DNA of 64,000 nt from Turnera subulata (GCA_028386065.3 JAKUCV010007337.1:29376-93375), one strand, 5' to 3'; shown: positions 46,584 through 57,615, counted from the stretch's first letter. The notes: generated from the letters alone by a model not told the origin. Translations and numbers: made by a program.

Positions 46584-47109
46584 TTTGTTTTGCAGGTATG
46601 CTTGAAGGCATCAAGTGTACTTTGGTACCTTGATTGCGGATGCTCCAAGCAAATAACCAAAGAAGCATCCAAGTTCTTAATCAATTCTTGTAGAAATGCA
46701 AGGATGAGTGTTGTTTTTGTAGGAACCCCTCATTTAGGCAAAAAGATAGGGGGAACAAAGGGATGATGAAGAACTTCAAAATTTGAGCAGAAGTCTCAAT
46801 ACATCGATGTTGAGTATCACAACATCGATGTTCAGCTAAGCTTTCTAACTTTCTTTATTTTGGCACATATAGAAGTGTATAGGTGTAGCTAATATGTTTC
46901 AAAAGCTCCACTTATTTCTTACATAAGCACTTCCCAACCTCTTCTCATTGCTATTTCTTTTTGCTAATGCCAAAAGGGGGAAGATAGGAAGAAGTATATG
47001 CAACAAGATAGGGGGAATTATAGTTTGTAAAACATAGGGGGAATCATCTTTATGTTATAAACATTAGCATATACTTCTAGTTGTTTGTCATTATCAAAAA
47101 GGGGGAAAT
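46584..47109 (+). mobile_element. Sirevirus S remnant: protease trace, pol deletion and PPT
   Basis: About 46600-46680 decodes to a decayed protease start (YLDCGCSKQIT, compare D-S-G-C-S-xH of copia). Integrase, RT and RNase H are missing. A TACATCGATGTT/AACATCGATGTT pair lies at 46800-46832, with the usual 21-bp spacing. The PPT AAAAAGGGGGAAA ends at the 3' LTR. Confidence 0.8.
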
Positions 47110-48544
47110 TGTTAGAACTCATGCCTCCTTGTTTCATTTCAGAGTTTTGATAATGACAAACCTTGGCTCAATTGATGACAACCTTGAAGCAAAAAGAAAT
47201 CAAGCAAACAAGTGCTCAACCAAAGTGATCAAGAATTCAAGAGAAGATATGATCAAGAGTTGAAGTACAAGAAGAGCAAGAGAAGTTAGGACCCATTTGT
47301 ACAGGGTAAAACACTCAACTTCTCTTAGGCATTGGCTCAAAATAAAACAAGTTTTACTCATGCATTTCATAGCATCATTTCAATCACAAAGTTGTGTTTT
47401 TAGTCCAAAACATCGATGTTCTGAAAGCAAACATCGATGTTCTGTTTTTCAAGTTTTTCAAAATATTGGCAGTAGCTCTAAAACATCGATGTTGGATTAT
47501 AAAACATCGATGTTCTTGTGACCGTTGGTCAAAACATCGATGTTGTAATTAAAACATCGATGTTGTGATTTCTTCAAGGTTTTCCAAAATTTTGCCGAAG
47601 CCAAAAAACATCGATGTTGGAAAATTAAACATCGATGTTTCACAAAACATCGATGTTTCATTTTCCAACATCGATGTTCTGGCATAGACCCTTTTTCATC
47701 ATATTTTTGCGAAGCCAAAAAACATCGATGTTGGTTTAGAGAACATCGATGTTGTAATGAAAACATCGATGTTCCGCAGACAAACATCGATGTTCTACTA
47801 GCCGTTGGAGCAATAATTTAAAATTGCTGGCTAAAACATCGATGTTTAAAGTGAAAACATCGATGTTTTGCCGTTGTAGCAGACAACTTTTCAGCACCCA
47901 CTATGTTTTGTTTAAGGCTGTTTTTGGGTGGATTTAAAACGGCTCTATAACTTTTCAAAGCTATAAATTGAGCATTTTTAGCTGTGTTTCAAAGTGAATC
48001 AACTCTCTACTTACATGCATTCATCTCATACATTCAAATCAATCTTTGTTGAGCCAATATCCTATTGAGGATTTGAGAGTTGCCTTTTAGAGCTTCATTT
48101 GTACACTCACATCTGCTCTTTGAGAGAGACCTCTTGTTTGAGTGATTATTGTGTTGTTATACACCTTGAGGGAGGTTAGTTCCCTTGGTTAGATTCATAA
48201 GAAGAGGGGTATATCTTCTTGTGTGAGAAGTCTTGAAGTGAGGTATCTTCAAGCAAGAGAGCTGAAGTTCATGTGACTTGAACTTTCAGGGTTTAGGATT
48301 CTTGTGACTAGAATTCCTAGGTTGTAACGGTTTGTTAAGCACCCGTAAGCTTAACGTAGATAGTGAAATCTTCAAGTGAGACTTGAAGGGCTGGATTAGC
48401 CACACTAGTAGAGTGTGTGTGAACCAGGATAAATTGCTTGTGTCCTTCATTCTTTTAATTCCGCACTTCATTTCCTGCAAAGTTTTTAATTTTCGGTCAC
48501 AAGCTATTCACCCCCCCTCTAGCTTAAGTCTATTGTTCCTAACA
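47110..48544 (+). mobile_element. 3' LTR of Sirevirus S
   Basis: Starts TGTTAGAAC after the PPT and ends GTTCCTAACA. The TSD CTTAG follows (48545-48549). It is 1435 bp, very similar to the 5' LTR apart from the 158-bp duplication and differences in the first ~50 bases. Confidence 0.92.
47409..47867. repeat. Array of AACATCGATGTT palindromes in eight pairs (3' LTR)
   Basis: Sixteen perfect sites start at 47409/47430, 47482/47503, 47533/47553, 47607/47628, 47646/47667, 47721/47742, 47762/47783 and 47835/47856. Seven pairs are spaced 21 bp and one 20 bp. The spacers differ from those in the 5' LTR at several places while the palindromes are kept. Confidence 0.95.
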
Positions 48545-48581
48545 CTTAGTGGACTGGATGGATGGGCGGTTATGGTGGATT

Positions 48582-49894
48582 CTAAAGCATTTCGGTGAAT
48601 CGCCTCCCATGAAAATCGCCTTGATTTTGGATATGATCATAATTGCTCTCATCTTCCGTAATGTATCCCATGCGATATAGATAATCAACAAACTCGGAAA
48701 ACCAAGGAGGTTTCTTTGTAGAAATCACATTGACCATGGCGAGGTAATCGTCAGGTAGTGCATTATTGATCGGCTTCTCCTCTTCTTGCTTCTCGTCTTT
48801 CTCCAATTGCAATCTTGATAAATGATCAGCAACTAAATTCTCCGTTCCTTTCTTGTCCTTGATTTCTAGGTCCAATTCTTGCAACATAAGAATCCATCAA
48901 AGAAGTCTCGGTTTCGCTTTTTTTTTCTGGAGCAAATACTTCAATGCAGCATGGTCCGTGTGAACATTCACCTTGGAACCCAAAAGGTAACTCCTGAACT
49001 TGTCAATTGCGAATACAACTGTCAATAACTCCTTCTTCGTAGTTGCATAATTAACTTGAGCATCATCTAGAGTCTTGCTTGCATGATAAATAGCGTGGAT
49101 CTTCCCCTCTCGGCGTTGTCCTAAGACTGCGCCTACAGCATAGTCGCTTGCATCACACATTATCTCGAACGGAAGTGAATAATCAGGGGGCTGAATGATG
49201 GGTGCCAAAATCAACTCCTTCTTGAGCTTGTCGAATGCTTCCATACAGTGTTCATCAAAGACAAAAGGCCCATCTTTATTCAAGAGATTGGTAAGAGGTT
49301 TGGCTACCTTCGAGAAATCCTTAATGAATCTTCTGTAAAATCCGGCATGTCCAAGAAAACTGCGAATCGCCTTGTTTGAATTTGGTGGAGGTAAGGTCTT
49401 TATCACATCTATCTTGGTTCTTTCTACTTTAATCCCACATTCGGAGACTAAGTGTCCAAGAACAATTCCTTCTTTTACCATAAAATGGCATTTTTTCCAA
49501 TTAAGCACCAAATTAGTCTCCTCACATCTTTCAAGTACCTTTGATAGGTTAGATAAACAATCCTCAAACGTCTTTCTATAGACGGAAAAGTCATCCATGA
49601 AAGCCTCCACAATCTTCTCTATGTAGTCAGAGAAAATCGCCATCATGCATCTCTGAAAAGTGGTTGGTGCGTTGCACAGCCCAAAAGGCATCCGTCGATA
49701 AGCTAAAGTTCCATACGGACAAGTGAATGTCGTCTTCTCTTCATCATTCGGGTGAATAGGTATCTGAAAGAATCCTGAATATTCGTCCAAATAACAATAA
49801 TAAGAATGCTTAGCTAGTCTCTCAAGCATCTGATAAATAAACGGCAATGAAAAGTCATCCTTGCGCTTGGCACTGTTCAGCTTCCTATAATCAA
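48582..49894 (-). pseudogene. Athila reverse transcriptase (C-terminal part) and RNase H
   Basis: The minus strand continues the Athila pol after the interruption by the chromovirus at 49900. RT motifs are CIDYRKLN, YSGFFQIPIHP, MPFGLCNAPTTFQRCM and the catalytic box AFMDDFSVY, with both Asp present. RNase H motifs follow: MCDASDYAVGAVLG, ATTKKELLTVVFAIDKFR and HTDHAALKYLL. An in-frame TGA at 48897-48899 separates the RNase H end (LEIKDKKGTENLVADHLSRL). The frame then runs to 48582, where it stops. No integrase follows. About 40 bp later comes the Sirevirus S insertion. The coding order and motifs place it in the Athila lineage, and it is inactive. Confidence 0.9.
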
Positions 49895-49899
49895 TACAC
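49895..49899. repeat. TSD of chromovirus T2, left copy (TACAC)
   Basis: TACAC before the LTR start at 49900. The same five bases follow the 3' LTR at 60076-60080. Confidence 0.9.
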
Positions 49900-50142
49900 T
49901 GTGAGGCCCTGTGTACAATGGGAGCCTCGAAAAATAATTTGCTTGATGGGAAGAGCTTGGTCTGGACTGTGTGTGTGTGATAGGGGCACAATTGTGCTGT
50001 TGGTGTGCAATTGGCACATTTTGGTGCCATTGGCATGCCAAGAGCTGCACCTTTTGCTTAAGAGGGCACAACCAATCAGGAAATGCTAAGTGTAAAGTGG
50101 TGTTACTGATGGTAAATGTTAATGAAGGTGAGGAATTGGTGC

Positions 50143-51715
50143 TGTTAGAACTCATGCCTCCTTGTTTCATTTCAGGGTTTTGATAATGACAAACCTTGGC
50201 TCAATTGATGACATCCTTGAAGCAAAAACAAATCAAGCAAAGATCAAGAGCTCAAACAATGTGATCAATTTGAAGCTACAAGCAAGAAGAGAAAGATGAG
50301 TTAGGAACTCAAAATGTACAAGGGCAATGTCAAGCAAAAAGAAGTGAAGTCAAGAACAACTTGCTCAAGAATTGAAGTCAAGAGTTAAAGTGCAAAAAGA
50401 GCAAGAGAAGTTAGGACCCCTTTGTACANNNNNNNNNNNNNNNNNNNNNNNNNNNNNNNNNNNNNNNNNNNNNNNNNNNNNNNNNNNNNNNNNNNNNNNN
50501 NNNNNNNNNNNNNNNNNNNNNNNNNNNNNNNNNNNNNNNNNNNNNNNNNNNNNNNNNNNNNNNNNNNNNNNNNNNNNNNNNNNNNNNNNNNNNNNNNNNN
50601 NNNNNNNNNNNNNNNNNNNNNNNNNNNNNNNNNNNNNNNNNNNNNNNNNNNNNNNNNNNNNNNNNNNNNNNNNNNNNNNNNNNNNNNNNNNNNNNNNNNN
50701 NNNNNNNNNNNNNNNNNNNNNNNNNNNNNNNNNNNNNNNNNNNNNNNNNNNNNNNNNNNNNNNNNNNNNNNNNNNNNNNNNNNNNNNNNNNNNNNNNNNN
50801 NNNNNNNNNNNNNNNNNNNNNNNNNNNNNNNNNNNNNNNNNNNNNNNNNNNNNNNNNNNNNNNNNNNNNNNNNNNNNNNNNNNNNNNNNNNNNNNNNNNN
50901 NNNNNNNNNNNNNNNNNNNNNNNNNNNNNNNNNNNNNNNNNNNNNNNNNNNNNNNNNNNNNNNNNNNNNNNNNNNNNNNNNNNNNNNNNNNNNNNNNNNN
51001 NNNNNNNNNNNNNNNNNNNNNNNNNNNNNNNNNNNNNNNNNNNNNNNNNNNNNNNNNNNNNNNNNNNNNNNNNNNNNNNNNNNNNNNNNNNNNNNNNNNN
51101 NNNNNNNNNNNNNNNNNNNNNNNNNNNNNNNNNNNNNNNNNNNNNNNNNNNNNNNNNNNNNNNNNNNNNNNNNNNNNNNNNNNNNNNNNNNNNNNNNNNN
51201 NNNNNNNNNNNNNNNNNNNNNNNNNNNNNNNNNNNNNNNNNNNNNNNNNNNNNNNNNNNNNNNNNNNNNNNNNNNNNNNNNNNNNNNNNNNNNNNNNNNN
51301 NNNNNNNNNNNNNNNNNNNNNNNNNNNNNNNNNNNNNNNNNNNNNNNNNNNNNNNNNNNNNNNNNNNNNNNNNNNNNNNNNNNNNNNNNNNNNNNNNTCT
51401 TGAAGTGAGGTATCTTCAAGCAAGAGAGCTGAAGTTCATGTGACTTGAACTTTCAGGGTTTAGGATTCTTGTGACTAGAATTCCTAGGTTGTAAACGGTT
51501 TGTTAAGCACCCGTAAGCTTAACGTAGATAGTGAAATCTTCAAGTGAGACTTGAAGGGCTGGATTAGCCACACTAGTAGAGTGTGTGTGAACCAGGATAA
51601 ATCGCTTGTGTCCTTCTATTCTTTCAATTCCGCATTTTAATTTCCTGCAAATATTTTCAGTCTTAGGTCCAAAGCTATTCACCCCCCCTTCTAGCTTAAG
51701 TCTATTGATCTAACA
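50143..51715 (+). mobile_element. Solo LTR of family S inside the T2 5' LTR
   Basis: Starts TGTTAGAACTC, ends GATCTAACA, and is flanked by GGTGC at 50138-50142 and 51716-51720. The uninterrupted sequence exists in the T2 3' LTR near 58451-58465 (AATTGGTGCTGGCTGG). Its length including the N-gap (1573 bp) matches a single S LTR, so the gap does not hide an internal region. Confidence 0.9.
50429..51397. other. Assembly gap of 969 N
   Basis: The gap starts after TTTGTACA and ends before TCTTGAAGTGAGG. In the S 3' LTR the same two landmarks are ~930 bp apart, and the stretch between them contains the palindrome array. The missing sequence is therefore most likely a further copy of that array. 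Confidence 0.9.
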
Positions 51716-53322
51716 GGTGCTGGCTGGTTAAGGGGCCTAAGCAGGAGGTGGCAAAGAAGCATGAGGTGCAGCCACCAAAGTTGCTGGGCTTGCAAGTGGC
51801 TGCTTAGTCACCTACTTGTCCATGAAACAAAAGGGAAGCAAGCACCTCATGCCCCTCATTCGGCTGCCCAAATTCGTGGTGACCAGTAGCACTTAGAGAA
51901 TTTTGAGGGCTAGAAAGACTAAAAAGAACAAGAACTGGAAAGGTTAGTGATGGCAGAATTCTGAGGGTTTGGTGCGGAATTGGCCTTCCATGGCCACAAT
52001 TGACTCGCTCAGTGTAAGTATTGGCACCATGGCGGCCAATTGATCTTGCAGGTGCACAATTGGTTCTGAGGGAAACCAATTGGCCCGAGCAAGGGATTTT
52101 AGTGGTTTAGGGGAAAGGTTGGCACGCTATATGCGTGTTAGTGTACCAAGGGCAGCCCAATGGGCCTAGAGTTGGTCACTTGGGGCGCCAAGTGCACAAA
52201 ATGTATGTTGCATGTGTTTACTTATTATCAATGACTATTGTGCCTGTGACTGATGTATAGTTACTTGTATGGCAGGGGATAACAAGGAGCCTCAAAAGGA
52301 GGAGAGGCCTAGGGAGGCATAGTTTCTTTAAGTAAGTTAGGGATTTATGTCTGGTTTGCTTATGAGTGCATTCTATGTTGGGCGGAAAGCCCATGGCTGC
52401 CTTGTTGTGCCCTGATGGTGCACGATTGTTTCTGTGATGTGCTTGTGGAATTATTGGCTTATGTAGGCTTGATCTGCTGCCCACGAATCGGGGCTGTGCA
52501 CTGCATTTGCATACATATGAATTATGGGCTTGCACGTACCAATGGTTTAACGAGCACTTCTTGTGCGCCAAATTATAGGGTGAAGAGCCTTGCGGAGGGC
52601 ATTGCCCGCTTGGTTCTAAAGGCAGGTACAAACAATGGCTACTAGGGGCTGTGTAGTTGGGCAACAAGTCATGTGCACTTCCCATGACTCAGAATGCCTC
52701 GTTTTGGGGGCTGTTGGCTAAGAATCAGTACAAACATTGCTGTCCGCCGGATAGTCACCATAGGGCATTGTTCCCCTATCAATGGGGTGTTGGATGCAGG
52801 GAAGCTATGGAATTTACTTGATGATGCTCATGTCCAGCACCGCATGCATTATGAGCATTTCATGCATGATTTCCTATCTTACTGAGTTGTAGACTCACCC
52901 CTTTCCCTTAACTTTACTTTTAGGTTTAGAAGAGAGGAATAAGCCAGTGTGGGAGGACCCGGACAAGAGGGATCCTTAGAGATGGGTATTAAGCAAAAAC
53001 TTTGGCTAGGACCTACTTTTATGTATATATAAACCAGACTGATGCAGGCTTGCTGGTTCGTGTCCTTGTAGCATGGTTTTGTAACAAATGTTGGTTATGT
53101 TGTGTGCAACCTGCAAACAATGATGGATGTCTTCTGTGTATAATAGTTTTGCAAATAAAGGTTGCAGTCGATGTTTGTAGACTATGTTGATTGTTTGGAA
53201 TTAACTATACGGCTGAAGTCTTAAACTTTTGTCATATCGTTTGATAAGGCCTAAGGGTGCCTGAATTGCTTGCTGGATGCTCTAGGCACCTGGCCGGTTA
53301 CACTAGTGGGGGCGAGACAGCT

Positions 53323-53334
53323 TGGTAGCGGAGC
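53323..53334 (+). other. Primer-binding site of chromovirus T2
   Basis: TGGTAGCGGAGC three bases after the 5' LTR, as in the copia elements of the window. Confidence 0.85.
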
Positions 53335-53433
53335 ATGGCTATAAATCCATGCAGAGGGCTTAGGGTTTTAGATATTATTGGACAAGTACCCATCAAGCTA
53401 AGACCGAGGGCTGGTGAGTGCTGATACCTACGT

Positions 53434-54501
53434 GTGTTTTGCTTGTTTGCTGTGTGCGCAGGTAAACTAGGGAAGTGGCAAGTCGAGAAAGATGTTGTTG
53501 ATGAGGACATTGTGCATGATGAGCAATCTGTCCGTCTGGCTCGACGGAAGGTGGACAAGGGAAAAGCCCCGGTGGTCCCCGAGGATGCGGTTGTGGGTGA
53601 GAGTGAGTACTCTGACCCAGTCCAAAAGGATGACACAATAGTGAAGGCTTTGAAAGTTGGATTGCAAGGTGTAAACCGAGCTGTTGAGACTATTTCGGGT
53701 TGGATAGCTGAAAAGGAAAAACATGGTGGAAATGTTAAGACGGTTCAGGGATTGGAGGTGCCATTGGCTACTTTTGTGAAACTTGATCCACCCACATTTT
53801 CTACTGGGGAAAATGAGGATCCACAACGGTTCTTTGACTTGATATGGAAACATAGCGAAGCCATGGGTTATACAGACCACAGGGCAGTAAGCTTGGCTGT
53901 TTTTCGGTTGGAAGGAGACGAAGCAAACAATTGGTATGAATCTAAGAAAAGAGAGAGGGCTCCAGGAGCACCACAATGGAGCTAGGATGAGTTTTGTACT
54001 ATGTTCCTTGACAGGTTCCTACCGCAAAGTGTGAGGGAGGAACGAGCCTATGAGTTTGAGTCCTTGAGGCAGGGGGATATGTCGGTTGGAGAGTATGACT
54101 CTTTGTTCGAGAAACTATCCAAATATGCTCCTCATTTGGTTCTTGATGAACAAAGGAAGATTATACGCTTCATCCATGGCTTGGAGGGTTACTTGTATAA
54201 TTCCTTGGCTGCCCTTGAGTTTCCTTCCTACGCTACTGTGGTTGATAAGGCTAGGGGACTTGAGACCTGAGCTAAGGAAATTAGGGCTGACGCTGAGACT
54301 AAGTAGCGAGCCAAGCAAGGTAATAACCAGGGGCAACAACGCACTTTCAGTGGTGCTAGTCAGACCCGTGGCCGAGCACAGATGGGGTATTAGGGCAATC
54401 TGCCGAGGGCACAAAAGAAGAATATTTTTGGATGGGGCACATCTGGTCGGAGTGCTAGTTCGGCACCAAGGCCAAAATTTGGGAGAGGCAGTAGCTCCCA
54501 A
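53434..54501 (+). pseudogene. T2 gag, with in-frame stops
   Basis: One frame, shared with the following zinc-knuckle part, encodes a Ty3/gypsy gag (PF03732, retrotrans_gag). FVKLDPPTFS, FRLEGDEANNWYES, FLDRFLPQSVREERAYEFESL and GDMSVGEYDSLFEKLSKYAPHLV are clearly visible. Stops interrupt it at 53983-53985, 54268-54270, near 54304 and near 54391, all single-base nonsense changes. The true start is unclear. The frame is open from 53434, and an ATG at 53336, just after the PBS, is an alternative. The element is a Tekay/Del-like chromovirus, judging by this gag and the C-terminal chromodomain. Confidence 0.85.
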
Positions 54502-55174
54502 GTGGTGCAGGCAGTACCTCTCGGTGTGTGTTATACTTGCCACCAGCCTGGCCATTTTGCTCGTGAGTGTCCATTGAGTCCACAGCCTTCTGTAGGCAGT
54601 GTGGTATCACCCCCACCGAGGCAGATTCGAGCAGATAGTCAGACCATGTCCCGTGGCAGGGGTAACTTAGGACGAGGTATAGGTGGTCGAGGATCGGGGC
54701 AATCAAAATCAAGTCAGGGGCAGGCCCGTGTTTTCTGCCTAACCCAAGACGATGCAAAGGCTTCAAATACCATTGTAACAGGTATATTAAAAGTTTGTTC
54801 TTGCCCGGCACTTTCTTTAATTGATACTGGTTGCACACATTCTTTCGTTAATTTTACATTTTACCAAGTATTTCTCCAAAGCTCCATCTAAGTTAGATAC
54901 CCTGATGGTTGTATATACCCCTCTTGATGAGCGAGTATGTGTGGAGAATGTGTATCGAGATTGTGATGTGTGCATTGCTGGGTGTAACTTGCGGGCAGAT
55001 TTGATGTTGTTACCTATGGCCGAATTTGATGTTATCTTGGGTATGGATTGGCTGGCAAGGTATGAAGCACAGGTAGATTGTGCAAATAAGAGGGTTAAGT
55101 TCAGACCACTTGGTGAGACAGAATTTGTTTTCCAAGGGAAATTTGTGAAATCTTTGCCTGAAATCTTTGCCTGA
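54502..55174 (+). pseudogene. T2 zinc knuckle and aspartic protease, frameshifted
   Basis: In the gag frame, a CCHC knuckle (CYTCHQPGHFAREC) lies near 54531-54572, followed by an Arg/Gly-rich stretch. The protease begins with LSLIDTGCTHSFV (about 54815-54853), where the catalytic Asp of the usual D-S/T-G motif is present. A frameshift near 54880 moves to the frame with LDTLMVVYTPLD, MAEFDVILGMDWLARY and KRVKFRPLGE, the C-terminal part of the family. It ends at 55174. A short tandem duplication (CTTTGCCTGAAAT twice, about 55150-55175) shifts the frame again before RT. Confidence 0.85.
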
Positions 55175-56198
55175 AATCATTTCTGCTATAAAGGCAACCA
55201 AGGTAGTATTATCAACTGAATGTTTGTATTTGGCTTCGGTGCATAGTGTAAATGAGCCGAGCAAGTCTGATGAACAAGTCCTTATTGTTAATGAATTACC
55301 TGATGTGTTTTCGGATGATTTAGTCGGACTACCACCTGATGGGGAAATAGAATTTGGCATTAAATTAATACCCGAGGCAGAACCCGTATCCATAACACCA
55401 TATCGAATGGCACCAGCAGAATTAGGGGAGTTGAAAAACCAATTGCAAGATTTGATGGATAAGGGGTTTATCAGACCTAGCGTGTCTCTGTGGGGTGCAC
55501 CAGTGTTATTTGTAAAGAAAAAGGACGGTTCAATGAGGCTTTGTATTGATTATCGACAGTTGAACAGACTGACCGTACGGAATAAGTACCTTTTGCCCCG
55601 TATAGATGATTTGTTTCATCAGTTGCAGGGTGCTAAGTACTTCTCAAAAATCGACTTAAGGTCCGGATACCATCAGCTGAAGATCATGGCTGAGCATGTA
55701 TCAAAGATAGCATTCAGATCCCGGTATGGCCACTATGAATTCTTGGTTATGCCGTTTGGGTTAACTAATGCTCCGGCAGCTTTCATGGACTTGATGAACC
55801 GAGTTTTCAAACACTTTCTGGATAAGTTCGTGATTGTTTTTATTGATGGTATACTGGTGTATTCCAAAAGTAAGGAGGAATATGAGATGCATTTATGAAT
55901 GGTGTTATAGATCTTGCGGAAGGAGAAATTGTATGCGAAGTTTTCTAAATGTGAATTTTGGTTGGAAAGTGTATCCTTTTTGGGTTATGTCATCTCTCAA
56001 GGAGGTATTAGAGTAGACCCACAGAAGGTTGAGGCCATTGTGAATTGGCCAAGACCAACTAATATAACCGAATTGCGGAGTTTTCTTGGTTTAGCTGGGT
56101 ATTACCGACGGTTTGTGAATGGCTTTTCTAGCATTGCTGCCCCACTATCTAAACTTACACAAAAGAAGGTGCAATTTATATGGACAGATGAATGTTAA
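55175..56198 (+). pseudogene. T2 reverse transcriptase, catalytic Asp lost
   Basis: The third frame encodes the gypsy RT. Motifs are [78 protein letters not shown] and, in the catalytic box, [11 protein letters not shown]. The second Asp of the usual xxDD pair is Gly here, so the enzyme would be inactive even if read through. Stops at 55896-55898 and about 55908 are followed by the rest of the domain ([37 protein letters not shown]), which ends at a stop near 56198. Confidence 0.9.
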
Positions 56199-56675
56199 AG
56201 GAGATTCTAGGAGCTGAAATGTAGATTAACGACCGCACCAATTCTTGCATTGCCTATGGAAAATGGGACATGCACCGTGTATTGCGATGCTTCAAGGGTT
56301 GGTCTGGGTTGTGTATTGATACAGGATGGGAAGGTGATTGCGTATGCATCCCGGAAACTTAAGAAAAATTAGGAGAATTACCCGGTGCATGACCTTGAAA
56401 TGGAAGCAGTGATTTTTGCATTAAAAATCTGGCGCCATTATCTTTATGGGGAGCCATGTGAAATCTACACAAACCACAAAAGTTTGAAGTATATTTTTGA
56501 ACAGCGGGATTTGAATCTTAGACAATGTAGATGGGTTGAGTTACTCAAGGATTATGATTGTGTGATCAAGTACCACCCGGGAAAGGCCAATGTAGTGGCT
56601 GATGCATTGAGCTGGAAATCGATGGGCAGTCTTGCACACTTGAGTATGACCAGAAGATCTGCTGTAGGGGACTGA
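56199..56675 (+). pseudogene. T2 RNase H
   Basis: In the RT frame, [20 protein letters not shown] (catalytic Asp in CDAS), then [22 protein letters not shown] (Glu) and [11 protein letters not shown] mark the gypsy RNase H, which removes the RNA strand during cDNA synthesis. In the last motif the usual TDH reads TNH, so a catalytic Asp appears changed to Asn. A stop lies at about 56370. [17 protein letters not shown] closes the domain. Confidence 0.85.
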
Positions 56676-57615
56676 GACAAGTTGCTTGATGAAGATTGCA
56701 ATTTGAAGTTTCTAAAACGGGTGCACTTTTAGCACACTATCAAGTGCGACCCACTTTGATTGGTGAAATTGCTAAAGCGCAGGAGGAGGATGATGAAACA
56801 AAGGCTTGGAAAAAAAAAGCTAGCAAAGGTGAATTAGTGAGGTTTGTAGTATCTGATGATGGTATTCTGAAGTTTGGTACTAGAGTTTATGTTCCGAGGA
56901 TTGGAAATCTCTGCAGTAAGCTTATGGATGAGGCACACCAGTCTCATTATACTATGCACCCAGGTTCTACTAAAATGTATCGTGATCTTAAACAACATTA
57001 TTGGTGGAACAATATGAAGAAGGATGTGGCTGAATATGTTGCTAAGTGTTTAACGTGCCAACAAGTTAAAGGAAAGCACCAAAAGGTACCTGGTTTGCTA
57101 CAGCCTTTGCCCGTTCCGGAATGGAAGTGGGAAAGGGTTGCTATGGACTTTGTTAGTGGATTGCCAAAAACCGCTGGCGGGTTTGATTCTATTTGGGTTG
57201 TTGTGGATAGATTAACCAAATCTGCCCACTTCCGGCCATTGAAAACAACCTATAATTTCACTAAGTTAGCCCAAGTTTTATTCATGAGATCGTGAGGTTG
57301 CATGGTGTACCTGTGTCTATTGTGTCGGATCGAGGTCCCCAATTCACATATATGTTTTGGCAAAATTTCCAGGAAGCAATGGGTACAAAGATTGACCTAA
57401 GCACGGCATTCCATCCGCAAACTGATGGCCAGAGTGAACAAGTAATCCAAATTTTAGAAGACATGTTGAGGGCTAGTGTCCAAAGTTATGGAGGTAGCTG
57501 GAACAAGTACTTGTCACTTGTGGAGTTTGCTTATAATAGCAGTTACCAGACCAGCATTGGCATGGCACCGTACGAAGCATTGTATGGTCGAAGATGTCAT
57601 ACACCTGTTTGTTGA
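56676..57615 (+). pseudogene. T2 integrase, frameshifted
   Basis: After a frameshift near 56690 the frame contains an HHCC zinc-binding module (HQSHYTMHPGSTKMYRDL, then CLTCQQVKG) and the first catalytic Asp in VAMDFVSGLP. A second frameshift at about 57292 returns to the gag frame with VSIVSDRGPQF (second Asp), HPQTDGQSEQVIQ (Glu) and VEFAYNSSYQTSIGMAPYEALYG. The D,D,E triad is conserved but the reading frame is not. Confidence 0.9.

Larger units (their letters stand above)
49900..53319 (+). mobile_element. 5' LTR of Tekay-like chromovirus T2 (interrupted by a solo LTR)
   Basis: Starts TGTGAGGCCCTG and ends GGGGGCGAGACA. Without the S-type insertion (50143-51720) it is about 1.84 kb, close to its 3' partner of 1.86 kb. 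The downstream half shows many conserved GGCTTG/GTGCAC blocks but no gene. Confidence 0.9.

Noticed and set aside
50365..51423. ORFs of more than 300 codons
   Set aside because: They consist of N bases translated as X across the assembly gap.
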